Assembly (NCBI RefSeq): GCF_014656475.1 | Contig: NZ_BNCM01000007.1 | Location: forward strand, 1 to 64,000 | Direction: 5' to 3' | DNA: 64,000 bases | Source: Sinomonas cellulolyticus | Lineage (GTDB): Bacteria > Actinomycetota > Actinomycetes > Actinomycetales > Micrococcaceae | Shown: piece after piece, positions 34,180 to 42,527 of the stretch | How positions within the stretch are numbered: position 1 is the first letter of the stretch | Layout of the letters: each line of letters opens with the position of its first letter | Program-made: the position numbers and the translations under genes | Notes under the pieces: model-generated | The model's database searches: none | Told to the model about the DNA's origin: nothing | What the model saw: only the letters and a program-made list of their open reading frames with translations

Positions 34180-35004
34180 GTGAGCGGATTCCCGCCCTTC
34201 CTGCTCGGGACGAGCACCAAGATGTACTTCACCCACGAGCGGACCCTCGCGTGGTGCCGGTCCGTTGCGGAGATCGCGCGCCGGCACCCGGCCGTGCGCT
34301 CGGGGACCGCGGGGCTCTTCGTGGTCCCCGGCTACCTCTCGGTTCCCGCGGCGGTCGAGACGCTCGACGGCGCGGCGATGGTCGGCGCCCAGGACCTCGC
34401 CACCGAGGACTTCGGCCCGTTCACCGGCGAGGTCAGCGGGGCCCAGCTCGCCGAGATCGGCTGCACGCTCGTGGAGGTGGGGCACGCCGAGCGGCGCCGT
34501 CTCTTCGGGGAGGACGACGCCGTGGTGCGCGCCAAGGCGGCCGCCGCCCTGCGCAACGGCCTCATCCCGCTCGTGTGCATCGGCGAACCGGAGAGGCTGG
34601 AGCCGCGGGACGCGGCCGCGGAGTGCATCCGGCAGGTCGACGACGCGCTGGCCGCCGGAGCGTCCGGCCCGTCCGGCCCCGTGGTCGTCGCCTACGAGCC
34701 CCAGTGGGCCATCGGTGCGCCGGAGCCGGCGGACCCGGACTACATCCGCGCCGTCTGCCGGCCCCTGCGCGAGCATGTGCGGGCCTTGGCCGGACGTGAG
34801 AGCGCTGCCGTCATCTACGGCGGCAGCGCCGGCCCGGGCCTCCTGACGCGGATCGCGGACTCGGTGGACGGGCTGTTCCTGGGCCGCTTCGCCCACGATC
34901 CGGCCGCCGTCGAGGCGGTTCTGGACGAGGTGTGGGCGGTGGCGGGCGTGGGGGTCGGTGGGGGTGTCGCTGGTGGTGTCGGTGCAGGAGGCGCTGATGT
35001 CTGA
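34180..35004 (+). CDS. Triose-phosphate-isomerase-like enzyme (LerI/EryH type)
   Basis: The TIM-barrel signature residues are present: Lys in GTSTKMYF, His in VEVGHAERRRLF, Glu in VVAYEPQWAIG and the phosphate loop YGGSAGPGL. The altered first motif (GTSxKM instead of GNWKM), the divergent flanks and the neighbourhood point to L-erythrulose 1-phosphate isomerase rather than the housekeeping enzyme. The GTG at 34180 starts 3 nt after the rpiB-like stop. The C-terminal 20 residues are a Gly/Val-rich tail whose gene end overlaps the following regulator by 8 bp. Confidence 0.83.
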   Translation: MSGFPPFLLGTSTKMYFTHERTLAWCRSVAEIARRHPAVRSGTAGLFVVPGYLSVPAAVETLDGAAMVGAQDLATEDFGPFTGEVSGAQLAEIGCTLVEVGHAERRRLFGEDDAVVRAKAAAALRNGLIPLVCIGEPERLEPRDAAAECIRQVDDALAAGASGPSGPVVVAYEPQWAIGAPEPADPDYIRAVCRPLREHVRALAGRESAAVIYGGSAGPGLLTRIADSVDGLFLGRFAHDPAAVEAVLDEVWAVAGVGVGGGVAGGVGAGGADV

Positions 35005-35722
35005 GACGGTCTATCCCCTGGCCGGGGTAGCTGCGCTGGAGCGCAGGGGGCTCCGTGACCGTGTCTACGACCTGGTGCTGGACATGCTGATGACGGCGGA
35101 CCTCGCGCCGGGCACGCGGTTGTCGATCGATGCGATCGCGCGGGATCTGAGGGTATCTCCGACGCCCGTGCGTGAGGCGCTGGTGCAGTTGGAACGGACT
35201 GGCCTGGTGGTCCGGGAGGCCCTGAAGGGGTACCGGGTGGCCCCGCCGCTGGCGGCGGAGCATCTGGAGGCGCTCTTCGATGCGCGGCTGGTGCTCGAGG
35301 GGGGCGCAACGGATCTGGCGGCGCGTCATGCCGACGGGCTGGTGCCCCGGCTGGAGCAGGCGCTGGCGGACCACATCGCGATTTCCCACGTGGTCGACGA
35401 GGCCGTGGACCTGGGGGAGAAGCTCTCGGTGGGGCTGATCCGGGACTACTTCGCGGTTGACTGGAACTTCCACCATCTGATCTTCGAGGGGACGCAGAAT
35501 CCCTTCCTGCTGGACATGTCCGAGGCGATTTCCACCCGCGTGCACCGGATGCGCCAAACGGTCAAGTCCGGTGTGAGCGACGCCGATGACGCCGTGCTCG
35601 AGCATGGGGCGATCCTCGAGGCCTTCCGTTCGGGCGAGAAAGACGCGCCGGGGCGGGCGATGCGGGACCACATCGAGCGGGTCCGTGAGCGGGCCCGCAG
35701 GGACGTCGCCGCCGACTCCTGA
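34997..35722 (+). CDS. GntR/FCD transcriptional regulator, copy 1
   Basis: The 241-residue protein has a GntR winged helix (LRDRVYDLVLDMLMTADLAPG, then IDAIARDLRVSPTPVREALVQLERTGLV, residues about 19-75) and an FCD effector domain with metal-binding-type His residues (DWNFHHLIFEG, HRMRQTV, EHGAILEAF). It is about 92% identical by eye to the gene at 37386-38111. CAGGAGG lies 7 nt before its ATG, as in copy 2. It is the last gene of the kinase-isomerase operon and a candidate reader of the TCCTATAGGA sites. Confidence 0.9.
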   Translation: MSETVYPLAGVAALERRGLRDRVYDLVLDMLMTADLAPGTRLSIDAIARDLRVSPTPVREALVQLERTGLVVREALKGYRVAPPLAAEHLEALFDARLVLEGGATDLAARHADGLVPRLEQALADHIAISHVVDEAVDLGEKLSVGLIRDYFAVDWNFHHLIFEGTQNPFLLDMSEAISTRVHRMRQTVKSGVSDADDAVLEHGAILEAFRSGEKDAPGRAMRDHIERVRERARRDVAADS

Positions 35723-35730
35723 CCCACCGC

Positions 35731-35779
35731 GCACGACGCGGGCCGGTCACCTTCAGAACGTGACCGGCCCGCGTCGTGC
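35731..35779. terminator. Palindromic terminator after GntR copy 1
   Basis: GCACGACGCGGGCCGGTCAC at 35731-35750 is perfectly inverted at 35760-35779 with a 9-nt loop. It follows the regulator stop by 9 bp. Nearly the same hairpin follows GntR copy 2, so it appears to have been duplicated along with the gene. Confidence 0.75.
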
Positions 35780-35848
35780 GGCGTCGTGCTCTCCCGAACG
35801 CGGGGGCCGACCCCCCTGGCGCCGCTGTCCTCACCCTGAAAAGAAACC

Positions 35849-35905
35849 TTGACAGTGATCCGGATCACCCCCTAGCGTGGATGAGGGGGGATATATCCTA
35901 TAGGA
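35849..35905 (+). promoter_or_regulatory. Promoter of MFS copy 1 with CRP-type site and TCCTATAGGA operator
   Basis: TTGACA (35849-35854) and TAGCGT (35873-35878) are separated by 18 nt. The spacer holds a perfect 14-bp palindrome GTGATCCGGATCAC (35855-35868), which has the GTGA-N6-TCAC form of CRP/GlxR sites. TCCTATAGGA at 35896-35905 lies just downstream of the expected transcription start, a classic repressor position, 15 bp before the GTG. Confidence 0.75.
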
Positions 35906-35920
35906 AACAGGGAGGCTATC

Positions 35921-37237
35921 GTGGCGCAGGCTGTCCACGAGACCGTGGGTAGGAAGCGCTGGACGCGCTTGATCCCCGTGGCCATCATCGTCTACATCAT
36001 CTCGTTCATGGACCGGACCAATATCGGGTTCGCCCTGAACGGGCTCCACAACGATCTCGGGATCGATGCCGCCCAGCAGGGCCTCGCCGCCGGGATCTTC
36101 TTCATCGGCTACCTGACCCTCCAGATACCGGGAGGCCACCTCGCCGAACGCTGGAGCGCCAAGAAGTTCGTCGGGATCATGATCCTCGTCTGGGGCGTCC
36201 TGGCGGTCCTCGGCGGCTTCATCCAGAACTTCACGGAGCTGCTGGTCGTCCGGTTCTTCCTCGGCGTGGCGGAGGCCGGAATCTGGCCGGCGATCCTCGT
36301 GCTCATCAGCCACTGGTTCCCCGCGGCAGAACGCGCGCGGGCGTACGCCTTCTGGATGATGAACATCGCCATCGCCTCGATCATCACGGCGCCGCTCTCG
36401 GGGTGGATCCTCTCCTTCTCCGACTGGCGCTGGCTGTTCATCATCGAGGGCATCTTCCCGTTCGTGATCGCGGCACCGATCTGGTGGTTCCTCATCGCCG
36501 ACCGCCCGCGCGACGCGAAGTGGCTCTCGCCCGAGGAGCGCACCTACATCGAGGAGGGGCTCGCCGCTGACGAGGCCGCCGCCCCGCACCACGAGCACGT
36601 CAGCATCAAACACGTGTTCTCCAACGGCGCTGTCTGGCGCCTCACACTCGTCTACTTCCTCATCCAGATCGGCTTCTACGGCCTGAACATCTGGCTGCCG
36701 AAGGTCGTCAAGACGATCACGTCCGGCTCCTCCATCGAGGTTGGCTTCGTGACGGCGATCCCGTACGTGCTGGCCATGTTCGCCCTCTGGTACAACGCCA
36801 AGGCCGCGGACCGCTCGGGCCGCTACTCGACGCATGTGCTGCTCTCCATGGCCGTCGGCGCCGTGGCGCTTGTCATCTCGGTGGCAACGGGCAGTGCGAT
36901 GCCGATCATCGCTGTCGTGTTCATCAGCATCGCGATGGCCGGCGCGCTCGCCTACGACGGGCCCTTCTGGGCCTCGGCCTCGCGTGCCATGCCCGTAGTT
37001 GTCGCGGGCAGCGCCATGGGCCTGATCAACGCCGTCGGAAACCTCGGCGGCTTCGTCGGACCGTACGTCGGAGGCTTCCTCCAGGACGTCACCCACGGCA
37101 GCTTCATGGCGACCTCGATCTTCCTGGCCGCCTGCCTCCTCGCTGCGGGCCTCGTGATGCTCTCGCTCCGCAAGCGCGGAGACCGGCCGACGACGGTCGC
37201 CGCCTCCCGCGAGGTCCCCTCCGACCGGCCGAGCTGA
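35921..37237 (+). CDS. ACS-family MFS transporter, copy 1
   Basis: About 12 helices occur in 438 residues. The N-terminal wording (RLIPVAIIVYIISFMDRTNIGFAL) and the loop GGHLAERWSAKKFVGIMILVWG are typical of the anion:cation symporter (ACS) branch, which imports sugar acids, tartrate, phthalate and similar anions. A cytoplasmic His-containing loop (AAPHHEHVSIKHVF) separates the halves. GTG at 35921 has GGGAGG 7 nt upstream. Its promoter carries the locus operator, so its substrate is likely that of the kinase and isomerases nearby. Confidence 0.88.
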   Translation: MAQAVHETVGRKRWTRLIPVAIIVYIISFMDRTNIGFALNGLHNDLGIDAAQQGLAAGIFFIGYLTLQIPGGHLAERWSAKKFVGIMILVWGVLAVLGGFIQNFTELLVVRFFLGVAEAGIWPAILVLISHWFPAAERARAYAFWMMNIAIASIITAPLSGWILSFSDWRWLFIIEGIFPFVIAAPIWWFLIADRPRDAKWLSPEERTYIEEGLAADEAAAPHHEHVSIKHVFSNGAVWRLTLVYFLIQIGFYGLNIWLPKVVKTITSGSSIEVGFVTAIPYVLAMFALWYNAKAADRSGRYSTHVLLSMAVGAVALVISVATGSAMPIIAVVFISIAMAGALAYDGPFWASASRAMPVVVAGSAMGLINAVGNLGGFVGPYVGGFLQDVTHGSFMATSIFLAACLLAAGLVMLSLRKRGDRPTTVAASREVPSDRPS

Positions 37238-37300
37238 CGCTCGCAGGGTCCCGAGGAGAGTCTCGAGGAGCCCGCGCAGGGCTGATCACTTCATAACCGG

Positions 37301-37340
37301 CGCCCCCGCAGTGTCCGTCACCGACGGCGCTGCGGGGGCG
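37301..37340 (+). terminator. Terminator of MFS copy 1
   Basis: CGCCCCCGCAG at 37301-37311 pairs with CTGCGGGGGCG at 37330-37340. The intervening 18 nt form an inner CCGTC/GACGG stem, giving a long GC-rich hairpin 60 bp after the stop and before GntR copy 2. Confidence 0.7.
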
Positions 37341-37385
37341 TTCGCGTGGGCGTGGCTGGTACTATCGGGTGCGCAGGAGGCGCCC

Positions 37386-38111
37386 ATGTCTGAGACCGTC
37401 TATCCTCTGGCCGGGGCTGCCGCCCTCGAGCGCAGGGGGCTCCGTGACCGTGTCTACGATCTCGTGCTGGACATGCTGATGACGGCGGATCTGGCTCCCG
37501 GCACCCGTCTGTCCATTGACGCGATCGCGCGGGATCTGAAGGTGTCTCCGACGCCCGTGCGTGAGGCCCTCGTGCAGTTGGAGCGGACCGGCCTGGTGGT
37601 CCGCGAGGCCCTGAAGGGCTATCGGGTGGCGCCGCCCTTGGCCGCGGAGCATCTGGAGGCGCTCTTCGATGCGCGGCTGGTGCTCGAGTGCGGCGCGACG
37701 GAGCTGGCGGCTCGGCATGCGCAGGAGCTCGTGCCGTTGCTCGAGCAGGCGCTGACGGAGCACATCGCCATCTCGCATGTGGTCGACGAGGCGGTGGACG
37801 AGGGCGAGAAGCTTTCGGTGGGGCTGATCCGGGACTACTTCGCGGTCGACTGGAACTTCCATCACCTGATCTTCGAGGGCACCCGGAATCCCTTCCTGCT
37901 CGACATGTCCGAGGCGATCTCCACCCGCGTGCACCGGATGCGCCAGACGGTGAAGTCTGGCGTGAGCGATGCGGACGAGGCCGTGATCGAGCACGGCGCA
38001 ATCCTGGAGGCGTTCCGCTCCGGGGACGGCGCTGCCGCGGGGCGGGCGATGCGGGACCACATCGAGCGGGTCCGTGAGCGGGCCCGCAAGGACGTTGCCG
38101 CCGCCTCCTGA
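37386..38111 (+). CDS. GntR/FCD transcriptional regulator, copy 2
   Basis: It has the same length (241 residues) and domain order as copy 1, with about 20 substitutions, many in the FCD domain (for example LECGATEL versus LEGGATDL, and the 195-240 region). The recognition helix differs only by Arg/Lys just before SPTPVREAL, so both should bind the same DNA. Ligand specificity could have diverged. CAGGAGG precedes its ATG by 6 nt. It is monocistronic and faces the convergent MFS copy 2. Confidence 0.9.
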   Translation: MSETVYPLAGAAALERRGLRDRVYDLVLDMLMTADLAPGTRLSIDAIARDLKVSPTPVREALVQLERTGLVVREALKGYRVAPPLAAEHLEALFDARLVLECGATELAARHAQELVPLLEQALTEHIAISHVVDEAVDEGEKLSVGLIRDYFAVDWNFHHLIFEGTRNPFLLDMSEAISTRVHRMRQTVKSGVSDADEAVIEHGAILEAFRSGDGAAAGRAMRDHIERVRERARKDVAAAS

Positions 38112-38120
38112 CCCACCACG

Positions 38121-38167
38121 CACGACGCCGGCCGGTCACCTTCTGAAGGTGACCGGCCGACGTCGTG
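38121..38167. terminator. Palindromic terminator after GntR copy 2
   Basis: Two 23-nt arms (38121-38143 and 38145-38167) match at 22 of 23 positions around a single central base, with core GGCCGGTCACCTTC. It lies between convergent genes and closely resembles the hairpin after GntR copy 1. Confidence 0.75.
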
Positions 38168-38200
38168 GGTTCCACCGGTGTGCGGCGCGTGCCGCGCGTG

Positions 38201-39577
38201 TCAGTGGACGGGAGCGAACTCCTCCTCCTCGAGCAGCTCGTCCGACTTCGCGCCCTTGAAGAACTTCGTCGCGAAGACCATCGCGGCGGCGAGGAAGGCG
38301 AAGACGCCCAGGGACACGACGCCCCACTCGCCGCTCTTGGTCGGCATGGCGTCGTTGAACGCCGTGCGCATGAGCGGAGCCACGAACCCGCCGAGGTTGC
38401 CCAGGGAGTTGATGAGGCCGATCCCTGCAGCCGCTGCGGCGCCCGTGAGGAAGGCGGTCGGGTAGGCCCACGTGATGGGACCGACCGTGAGGAAGCTCGC
38501 GACGGCCAGCGTGATGAACACGATGCCGAGCAGCGGCTGGTTGTTCGCACCGGCCCAGGCCGAGCCGAGGATGAACACGCCCGTTCCGATGTAGAGCAGG
38601 CTGCCCCAGTTCCTGCGGCGCGCCACCGTGTGCGCGGCCTTGCCGAGGAAGTAGCAGGCGAACAGGCCCACGAGCCACGGGATGGCCGAGACGAGGCCGA
38701 CTTCCCAGCCGACCTTCTTGCCGAGCAGGCCGGCCACCTCCTGGGGGAGGTAGAACGTGGTTCCGTAGACGGCGATCTGGAGGGCGAAGTAGATGACCGT
38801 GAAGTACCAGACCTTCCAGTTGGCCATGGCGCGCCAGATGCCGCTGGGGCCGTCCTCAGTGCGGGCCCGGTCTTCGACCGCCATCGCGTTCGAGAGGGCG
38901 AGCTTCTCCTCGTCGTCGAGGAACTTGGCCTTCGCCGGGCTGTTCGTGAGGAGGAACAGGGCCGCAATGCCGGCCACGACGGCGAGCAGGCCCTCGACGA
39001 AGAACATGACCTGCCAGCCGCGGGCAAAGCCGAGGGAATCGCCGAAGCTGATGAGACCGCCCGAGAGCGGGGCGCCGATCATCTGCGAGAACGGCTGCGC
39101 GAGGTAGAAGATCGCGAACATCTGCACGCGGACCTTGTTGGGGAACCACTCGGACAGGAACATGATGACGCCCGGGAACAGCCCGGCCTCCGTGACGCCC
39201 AGGAGGAAGCGCAGCACGTTGAACATGACGTCATCGGTGGTGAACGCGAAGGCGGCAGCGACGATGCCCCACGTGACCGAGATGCGCGCGAGCCAGAAGC
39301 GGGCGCCGAAGCGCTTGAGCAGCAGGTTGCTCGGCACCTCGAAGATCGCGTACCCGATGAAGAAGATTCCGGCGCCGAGGGCGAACGCGGCGTCGCCCAC
39401 ACCGCGGTCGGCCCTGAGGGCCGCCTGCGCGAAGCCCACGTTGGTCCGGTCGAGGAAGGCGACGAAGTAGAGGATGACCAGCATCGGCATGAGGTGCCGT
39501 GCGGCCTTCGAGATGGCGGATTTCAGCGCGATGTCATGCGCCGACGGCGCGACCGTCCGCTGGGCGGGGAAGGACAC
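38201..39577 (-). CDS. ACS-family MFS transporter, copy 2
   Basis: The 458-residue permease has about 12 helices with ACS marks (LVILYFVAFLDRTNVGFAQ, FEVPSNLLLKRFGARFWLARI, GVTEAGLFPGVIMFLSEWFP). It is only distantly similar to copy 1 and resembles tartrate/4-hydroxyphenylacetate or hexuronate-type carriers. The GTG at 39575-39577 has AAGGAG 7 nt upstream. It is the last gene of a minus-strand operon with a TIM barrel, two dehydrogenases and a tiny membrane peptide, so it probably imports their common substrate. Confidence 0.86.
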   Translation of the reverse strand: MSFPAQRTVAPSAHDIALKSAISKAARHLMPMLVILYFVAFLDRTNVGFAQAALRADRGVGDAAFALGAGIFFIGYAIFEVPSNLLLKRFGARFWLARISVTWGIVAAAFAFTTDDVMFNVLRFLLGVTEAGLFPGVIMFLSEWFPNKVRVQMFAIFYLAQPFSQMIGAPLSGGLISFGDSLGFARGWQVMFFVEGLLAVVAGIAALFLLTNSPAKAKFLDDEEKLALSNAMAVEDRARTEDGPSGIWRAMANWKVWYFTVIYFALQIAVYGTTFYLPQEVAGLLGKKVGWEVGLVSAIPWLVGLFACYFLGKAAHTVARRRNWGSLLYIGTGVFILGSAWAGANNQPLLGIVFITLAVASFLTVGPITWAYPTAFLTGAAAAAGIGLINSLGNLGGFVAPLMRTAFNDAMPTKSGEWGVVSLGVFAFLAAAMVFATKFFKGAKSDELLEEEEFAPVH

Positions 39578-39656
39578 GGCAGCTCTCCTTTGAGGTGAAC
39601 CCATGGGGGGTTGGGGTGTCGTGATTAAGTTGTCGGATGGAGCGGGGAAGGGAGTG

Positions 39657-39761
39657 CTAGTGGCCGTGGAGGAGCGTGACGACGCCGACGGCGACGAACA
39701 CGATCCCCACGGCCAGGAACGCGAGACGGGATCTGGACCAGGGGCCGAGGAAGGACTTCAC
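39657..39761 (-). CDS. 34-residue single-helix membrane peptide
   Basis: A GTG-started frame encodes a short basic N-terminus (KSFLGPWSRSRL) and one strongly hydrophobic helix (AFLAVGIVFVAVGVVTLL) ending His-Gly-His. AGAGG lies 7 nt before the start and overlaps the SDR stop codon, with an 11-bp gap, which argues that it is translated within the operon. Its position immediately before the MFS gene suggests an accessory subunit or stabiliser of that transporter, by analogy with other tiny transporter partners. No homologue is recalled. Confidence 0.6.
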   Translation of the reverse strand: MKSFLGPWSRSRLAFLAVGIVFVAVGVVTLLHGH

Positions 39762-39772
39762 GAGGGTGCCTC

Positions 39773-40540
39773 TCACTGCATGTAGAGGCCGCCGTTGACG
39801 TTGAGGGTCTGTCCGGTGACGTAGCCGGCGTCCTCGCTGATGAGGTAGGCGATGGCCGCGGCGATGTCCCGCGGGGTGCCGATGCGCGGCAGCACGCCGT
39901 CGGCCGCCATCTTCTCCTTGCGCTCCTCGGTGAGGGTACCGCCCATGATGTCGGTGTCGATCGGGCCCGGGGCGACGACGTTGACCGTGATGCCGGCGAG
40001 GCCGAGCTCGCGCGCCACGCTCCGGGAGAAGCCGATGATGCCGGCCTTCGCAGCGGAGTACGGAGTCTTGCTGTACGTGCCCCCGCCGCGCTGCGCCGAG
40101 ACGGAGGACATGCTCACGACGCGTCCCACGCCGTTCTTGACCATCGACTCGACCGCGCGGCGGGTCGCGTAGTGGACCCCGCTGAGGTTGATGTCCAGCA
40201 CGCGGTTCCACTCGTCCGCCGTGACCTCGAGGTATGGCACGGGCGAGGAGATGCCGGCGAGGTTGACGAGGGCCACGAGCTGGGGCAGCTGGCCCTCGAG
40301 CTCGTCGAATGCGGCGCGGACCTGGGCCTCGTCGGAGACGTCGGCACCGGCGCCGGCGGCCTGGACGCCGTGCTCGGTGGCGATCTCCTCGGCCACGCGC
40401 TTGGCGGCGTCGGCGTCGAGGTCGATGATGCCGATGTTCCAGCCGCGCTCGGCCAGATAGTGGGCGGAGGCGCGGCCGATGCCGCGCGGGGAGGCCGCGC
40501 CCGTCAGGATGACGGTGGGCGATGCGGGGAAGTCAGTCAT
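39773..40540 (-). CDS. Short-chain dehydrogenase/reductase
   Basis: This 255-residue classical SDR has the cofactor loop ILTGAASPRGIGRASAHYLAERG, NLAGI, catalytic Ser in VVSMSSVSAQRGG, Tyr-x-x-x-Lys in YSKTPYSAAKAGIIGFSRS and the C-terminal GQTLNVNGGLYMQ. The IIDLD after strand 2 suggests NAD rather than NADP. In this locus it may oxidise a polyol or sugar acid; the exact substrate is unknown. The ATG at 40538-40540 has GGAG 7 nt upstream and lies 17 bp after the preceding gene. Confidence 0.88.
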   Translation of the reverse strand: MTDFPASPTVILTGAASPRGIGRASAHYLAERGWNIGIIDLDADAAKRVAEEIATEHGVQAAGAGADVSDEAQVRAAFDELEGQLPQLVALVNLAGISSPVPYLEVTADEWNRVLDINLSGVHYATRRAVESMVKNGVGRVVSMSSVSAQRGGGTYSKTPYSAAKAGIIGFSRSVARELGLAGITVNVVAPGPIDTDIMGGTLTEERKEKMAADGVLPRIGTPRDIAAAIAYLISEDAGYVTGQTLNVNGGLYMQ

Positions 40541-40557
40541 GGGGTTCTCCAAGGTCA

Positions 40558-41535
40558 TCAGTGGGCGACCGGCGCGGCCGCGAGGTGAATGGGGGCTGGC
40601 CCGAGCTCGTCGATGAGCTTCTTCATGGCCACGTAGGCCTTATTGCGGTAGGCCACGAGCTCTGCCGTGCGCTCGGCGGGGACGTCGAGGTAGCCGGCGC
40701 CGGACTTCGTGCCGAACTTGCCGGCGTCCACGAGCTCCTTGAGGGACTCGGGGGTGGCGAAGCGCTCGGGCCAGCGGGTCTGCAGGGACGCGTAGCAGAA
40801 GGCGTACACGTCCAGGCCCGCCATGTCCGCGATCGCGAACGGACCGAAGACGGGAAGGCGGAAGCCGAAGGTGGTGCGCACGATCGTGTCGATGTCCTCC
40901 GGGGTCGCGATGCCCTCCTCGACGATCTGCGTCGCCTCGTGGAACAGGGCGTACTGGAGCCGGTTGAGCACGAACCCGGTCGAGTCCTTGACCCGCGCGG
41001 TCTCCTTGCCCGTCGAGGCCACGAGGTCCTCCACGAGCGGGATCACGCTCTCGTCCGTGCCGGGGTGGGGGATGAGCTCCACCCCGGGGATGAAGGGTGC
41101 CGGGTTGGAGAAGTGGACGCCGAGGAACCGCTCCGGGCGCGTCACGGCCTCGGCGAGGGAGGCGATGAGGATCGTGGAGGTGTTGGAGCCGATGACGGCG
41201 TCGGGGCGCGCCGCGGCGCTGATCCGGCGGAGCGTCTCGTGCTTGATCTCGATCTTCTCCGGCACGGCCTCCTCGATGAAGTCCGCGTCCGCTACCGCCT
41301 CCTCGATCGAGGCGGCAGGGGAGAGGTGCGCCTCGAGGCGCTCGACGGCGTCGTCCGGGAAGAGTCCGTCGGCGACGAACTGGCGCGCCTCGTCCAGGAG
41401 CCGCTCGTAGTTGCGGACGGCGATCTCCTCGGAGATGTCCGCGATCTTGACGGTGGCGCCGGCGAGCGCGAGGACCTGTGCGATCCCGCCGCCCATGTAT
41501 CCGGAGCCGACGACGGCAACGGTGAGTTCAGTCAT
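40558..41535 (-). CDS. 3-hydroxyacyl-CoA dehydrogenase family protein
   Basis: A Rossmann domain (VAVVGSGYMGGGIAQVLALAGATVKIAD), SNTSTILIASLAE (Asn/Ser) and FLGVHFSNPAPFIPGVELIPHPGT with the catalytic His are followed by the helical C-terminal dimerisation domain (DSTGFVLNRLQYALFHEA). The single-domain architecture also fits L-gulonate 3-dehydrogenase or carnitine-dehydrogenase-like enzymes acting on free hydroxy acids. Given the SDR, TIM barrel and ACS transporter around it, a sugar-acid substrate is more likely than an acyl-CoA. AGGAA precedes the ATG by 5 nt. Confidence 0.82.
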   Translation of the reverse strand: MTELTVAVVGSGYMGGGIAQVLALAGATVKIADISEEIAVRNYERLLDEARQFVADGLFPDDAVERLEAHLSPAASIEEAVADADFIEEAVPEKIEIKHETLRRISAAARPDAVIGSNTSTILIASLAEAVTRPERFLGVHFSNPAPFIPGVELIPHPGTDESVIPLVEDLVASTGKETARVKDSTGFVLNRLQYALFHEATQIVEEGIATPEDIDTIVRTTFGFRLPVFGPFAIADMAGLDVYAFCYASLQTRWPERFATPESLKELVDAGKFGTKSGAGYLDVPAERTAELVAYRNKAYVAMKKLIDELGPAPIHLAAAPVAH

Positions 41536-41543
41536 GGTTGTTC

Positions 41544-42479
41544 CTAGCCCTTGGGGAGCAGAGTGCGGATGTACTTCTGGTTCGTGGCGCAGACACCGAG
41601 GCTGTCGCCTCCGTACTGCTCGGTGAGGATGATCCCGTCGAAGCCGGCGGCGAGCGCGTCACGGAACACCTGGCGGTAGTTGATGAGGCCCGTCTCCATG
41701 GTCGAGGGCACAGAGGTGGCCCAGCTGCCGTCCGCGGCCTCGTCCCGCGTGTAGTTCTTCACGTGCCAGTAGTTGGCGTACGGGAGGGTCTTATCGAAGA
41801 CGTAGCGCCAGTCCTCGACCGGACGGTGCAGGCGGATGAGGTTGGCGACGTCCGGGTTGATGCCGACGTTGTCCAGCCCCACCTCCTGGACGAACCGGAC
41901 CGCGCTGTCCGCGGTGCCGAGGTACGTGTCCTCGTACATCTCGAGCGACATCCGCAGGCCGAGGTCCGCGGCGTGCTTGCCGAGCTCGCGGATGCGTCCG
42001 ACGGCGGCATCCCACACCTCGCGGTCGTCGGGATCCTTCGGGCCCTCGGCCGTCCAGAACCAGAGCGCCTTGCGCTGGGCCTCGCTGAACGGCTGGTGGA
42101 GGCCGGTCGAGAAGACCTCCATGCCCCACTCGGCTGCGGCGTCGATCGTGCGGTGCGCGTACTCGAGATTGCGCTCCTCGTGGCCCGGCATGACTACACT
42201 CTGGCGCTGCAGGTGGACCGAGGGGATGCCCACGCCGTGGGACCTCGCGATCGAGAGGAACTCGTCGCGGCGCGAGGGTTCGAGGTCTGCCGGGCGGACG
42301 TGGCTGTCGGCCAGCTCGGCCAGGGTGAAGCCGACGTCCTCAATCTGGGCGAACATGTCGTCCCAGACCTCGGGGGAGGCGTCGTGCATGGCCACGCCGT
42401 TGCGGTCCACGGTCCGGAAGCCGTGGAGGCAGGTGGCGATGGGCCACGTTTCTGCGGTGAACGCTGGTTCGTTCGACAT
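41544..42479 (-). CDS. Sugar-phosphate isomerase/epimerase-like TIM barrel
   Basis: The 311-residue protein follows the xylose-isomerase-like (AP endonuclease 2) barrel: QIEDVGFTLAELADSHV, SVHLQRQSV, a metal-binding Glu in LRMSLEMYEDTY, Asn/Asp in VGINPDVANLI, His in YWHVKNYTRD and a final Glu in GIILTEQYGGD. The family includes isomerases, epimerases and dehydratases. It is longer than OtnI/Hyi-type isomerases (about 260 residues), so I do not assign that name. The ATG at 42477-42479 has GGAG 5 nt upstream. It is the first gene of the minus-strand operon and follows the operator-bearing promoter. Confidence 0.82.
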   Translation of the reverse strand: MSNEPAFTAETWPIATCLHGFRTVDRNGVAMHDASPEVWDDMFAQIEDVGFTLAELADSHVRPADLEPSRRDEFLSIARSHGVGIPSVHLQRQSVVMPGHEERNLEYAHRTIDAAAEWGMEVFSTGLHQPFSEAQRKALWFWTAEGPKDPDDREVWDAAVGRIRELGKHAADLGLRMSLEMYEDTYLGTADSAVRFVQEVGLDNVGINPDVANLIRLHRPVEDWRYVFDKTLPYANYWHVKNYTRDEAADGSWATSVPSTMETGLINYRQVFRDALAAGFDGIILTEQYGGDSLGVCATNQKYIRTLLPKG

Positions 42480-42527
42480 GGTGCTCCGATGCAGTGGAAG
42501 AGAGGGGAACTGGCGGGCTGCGGTTCG

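Noticed and set aside
41544..42479. Assignment as OtnI (2-oxo-tetronate isomerase)
   Set aside because: The protein is about 50 residues longer than OtnI/Hyi proteins and the characteristic wording is not clear, so only the barrel superfamily is assigned.
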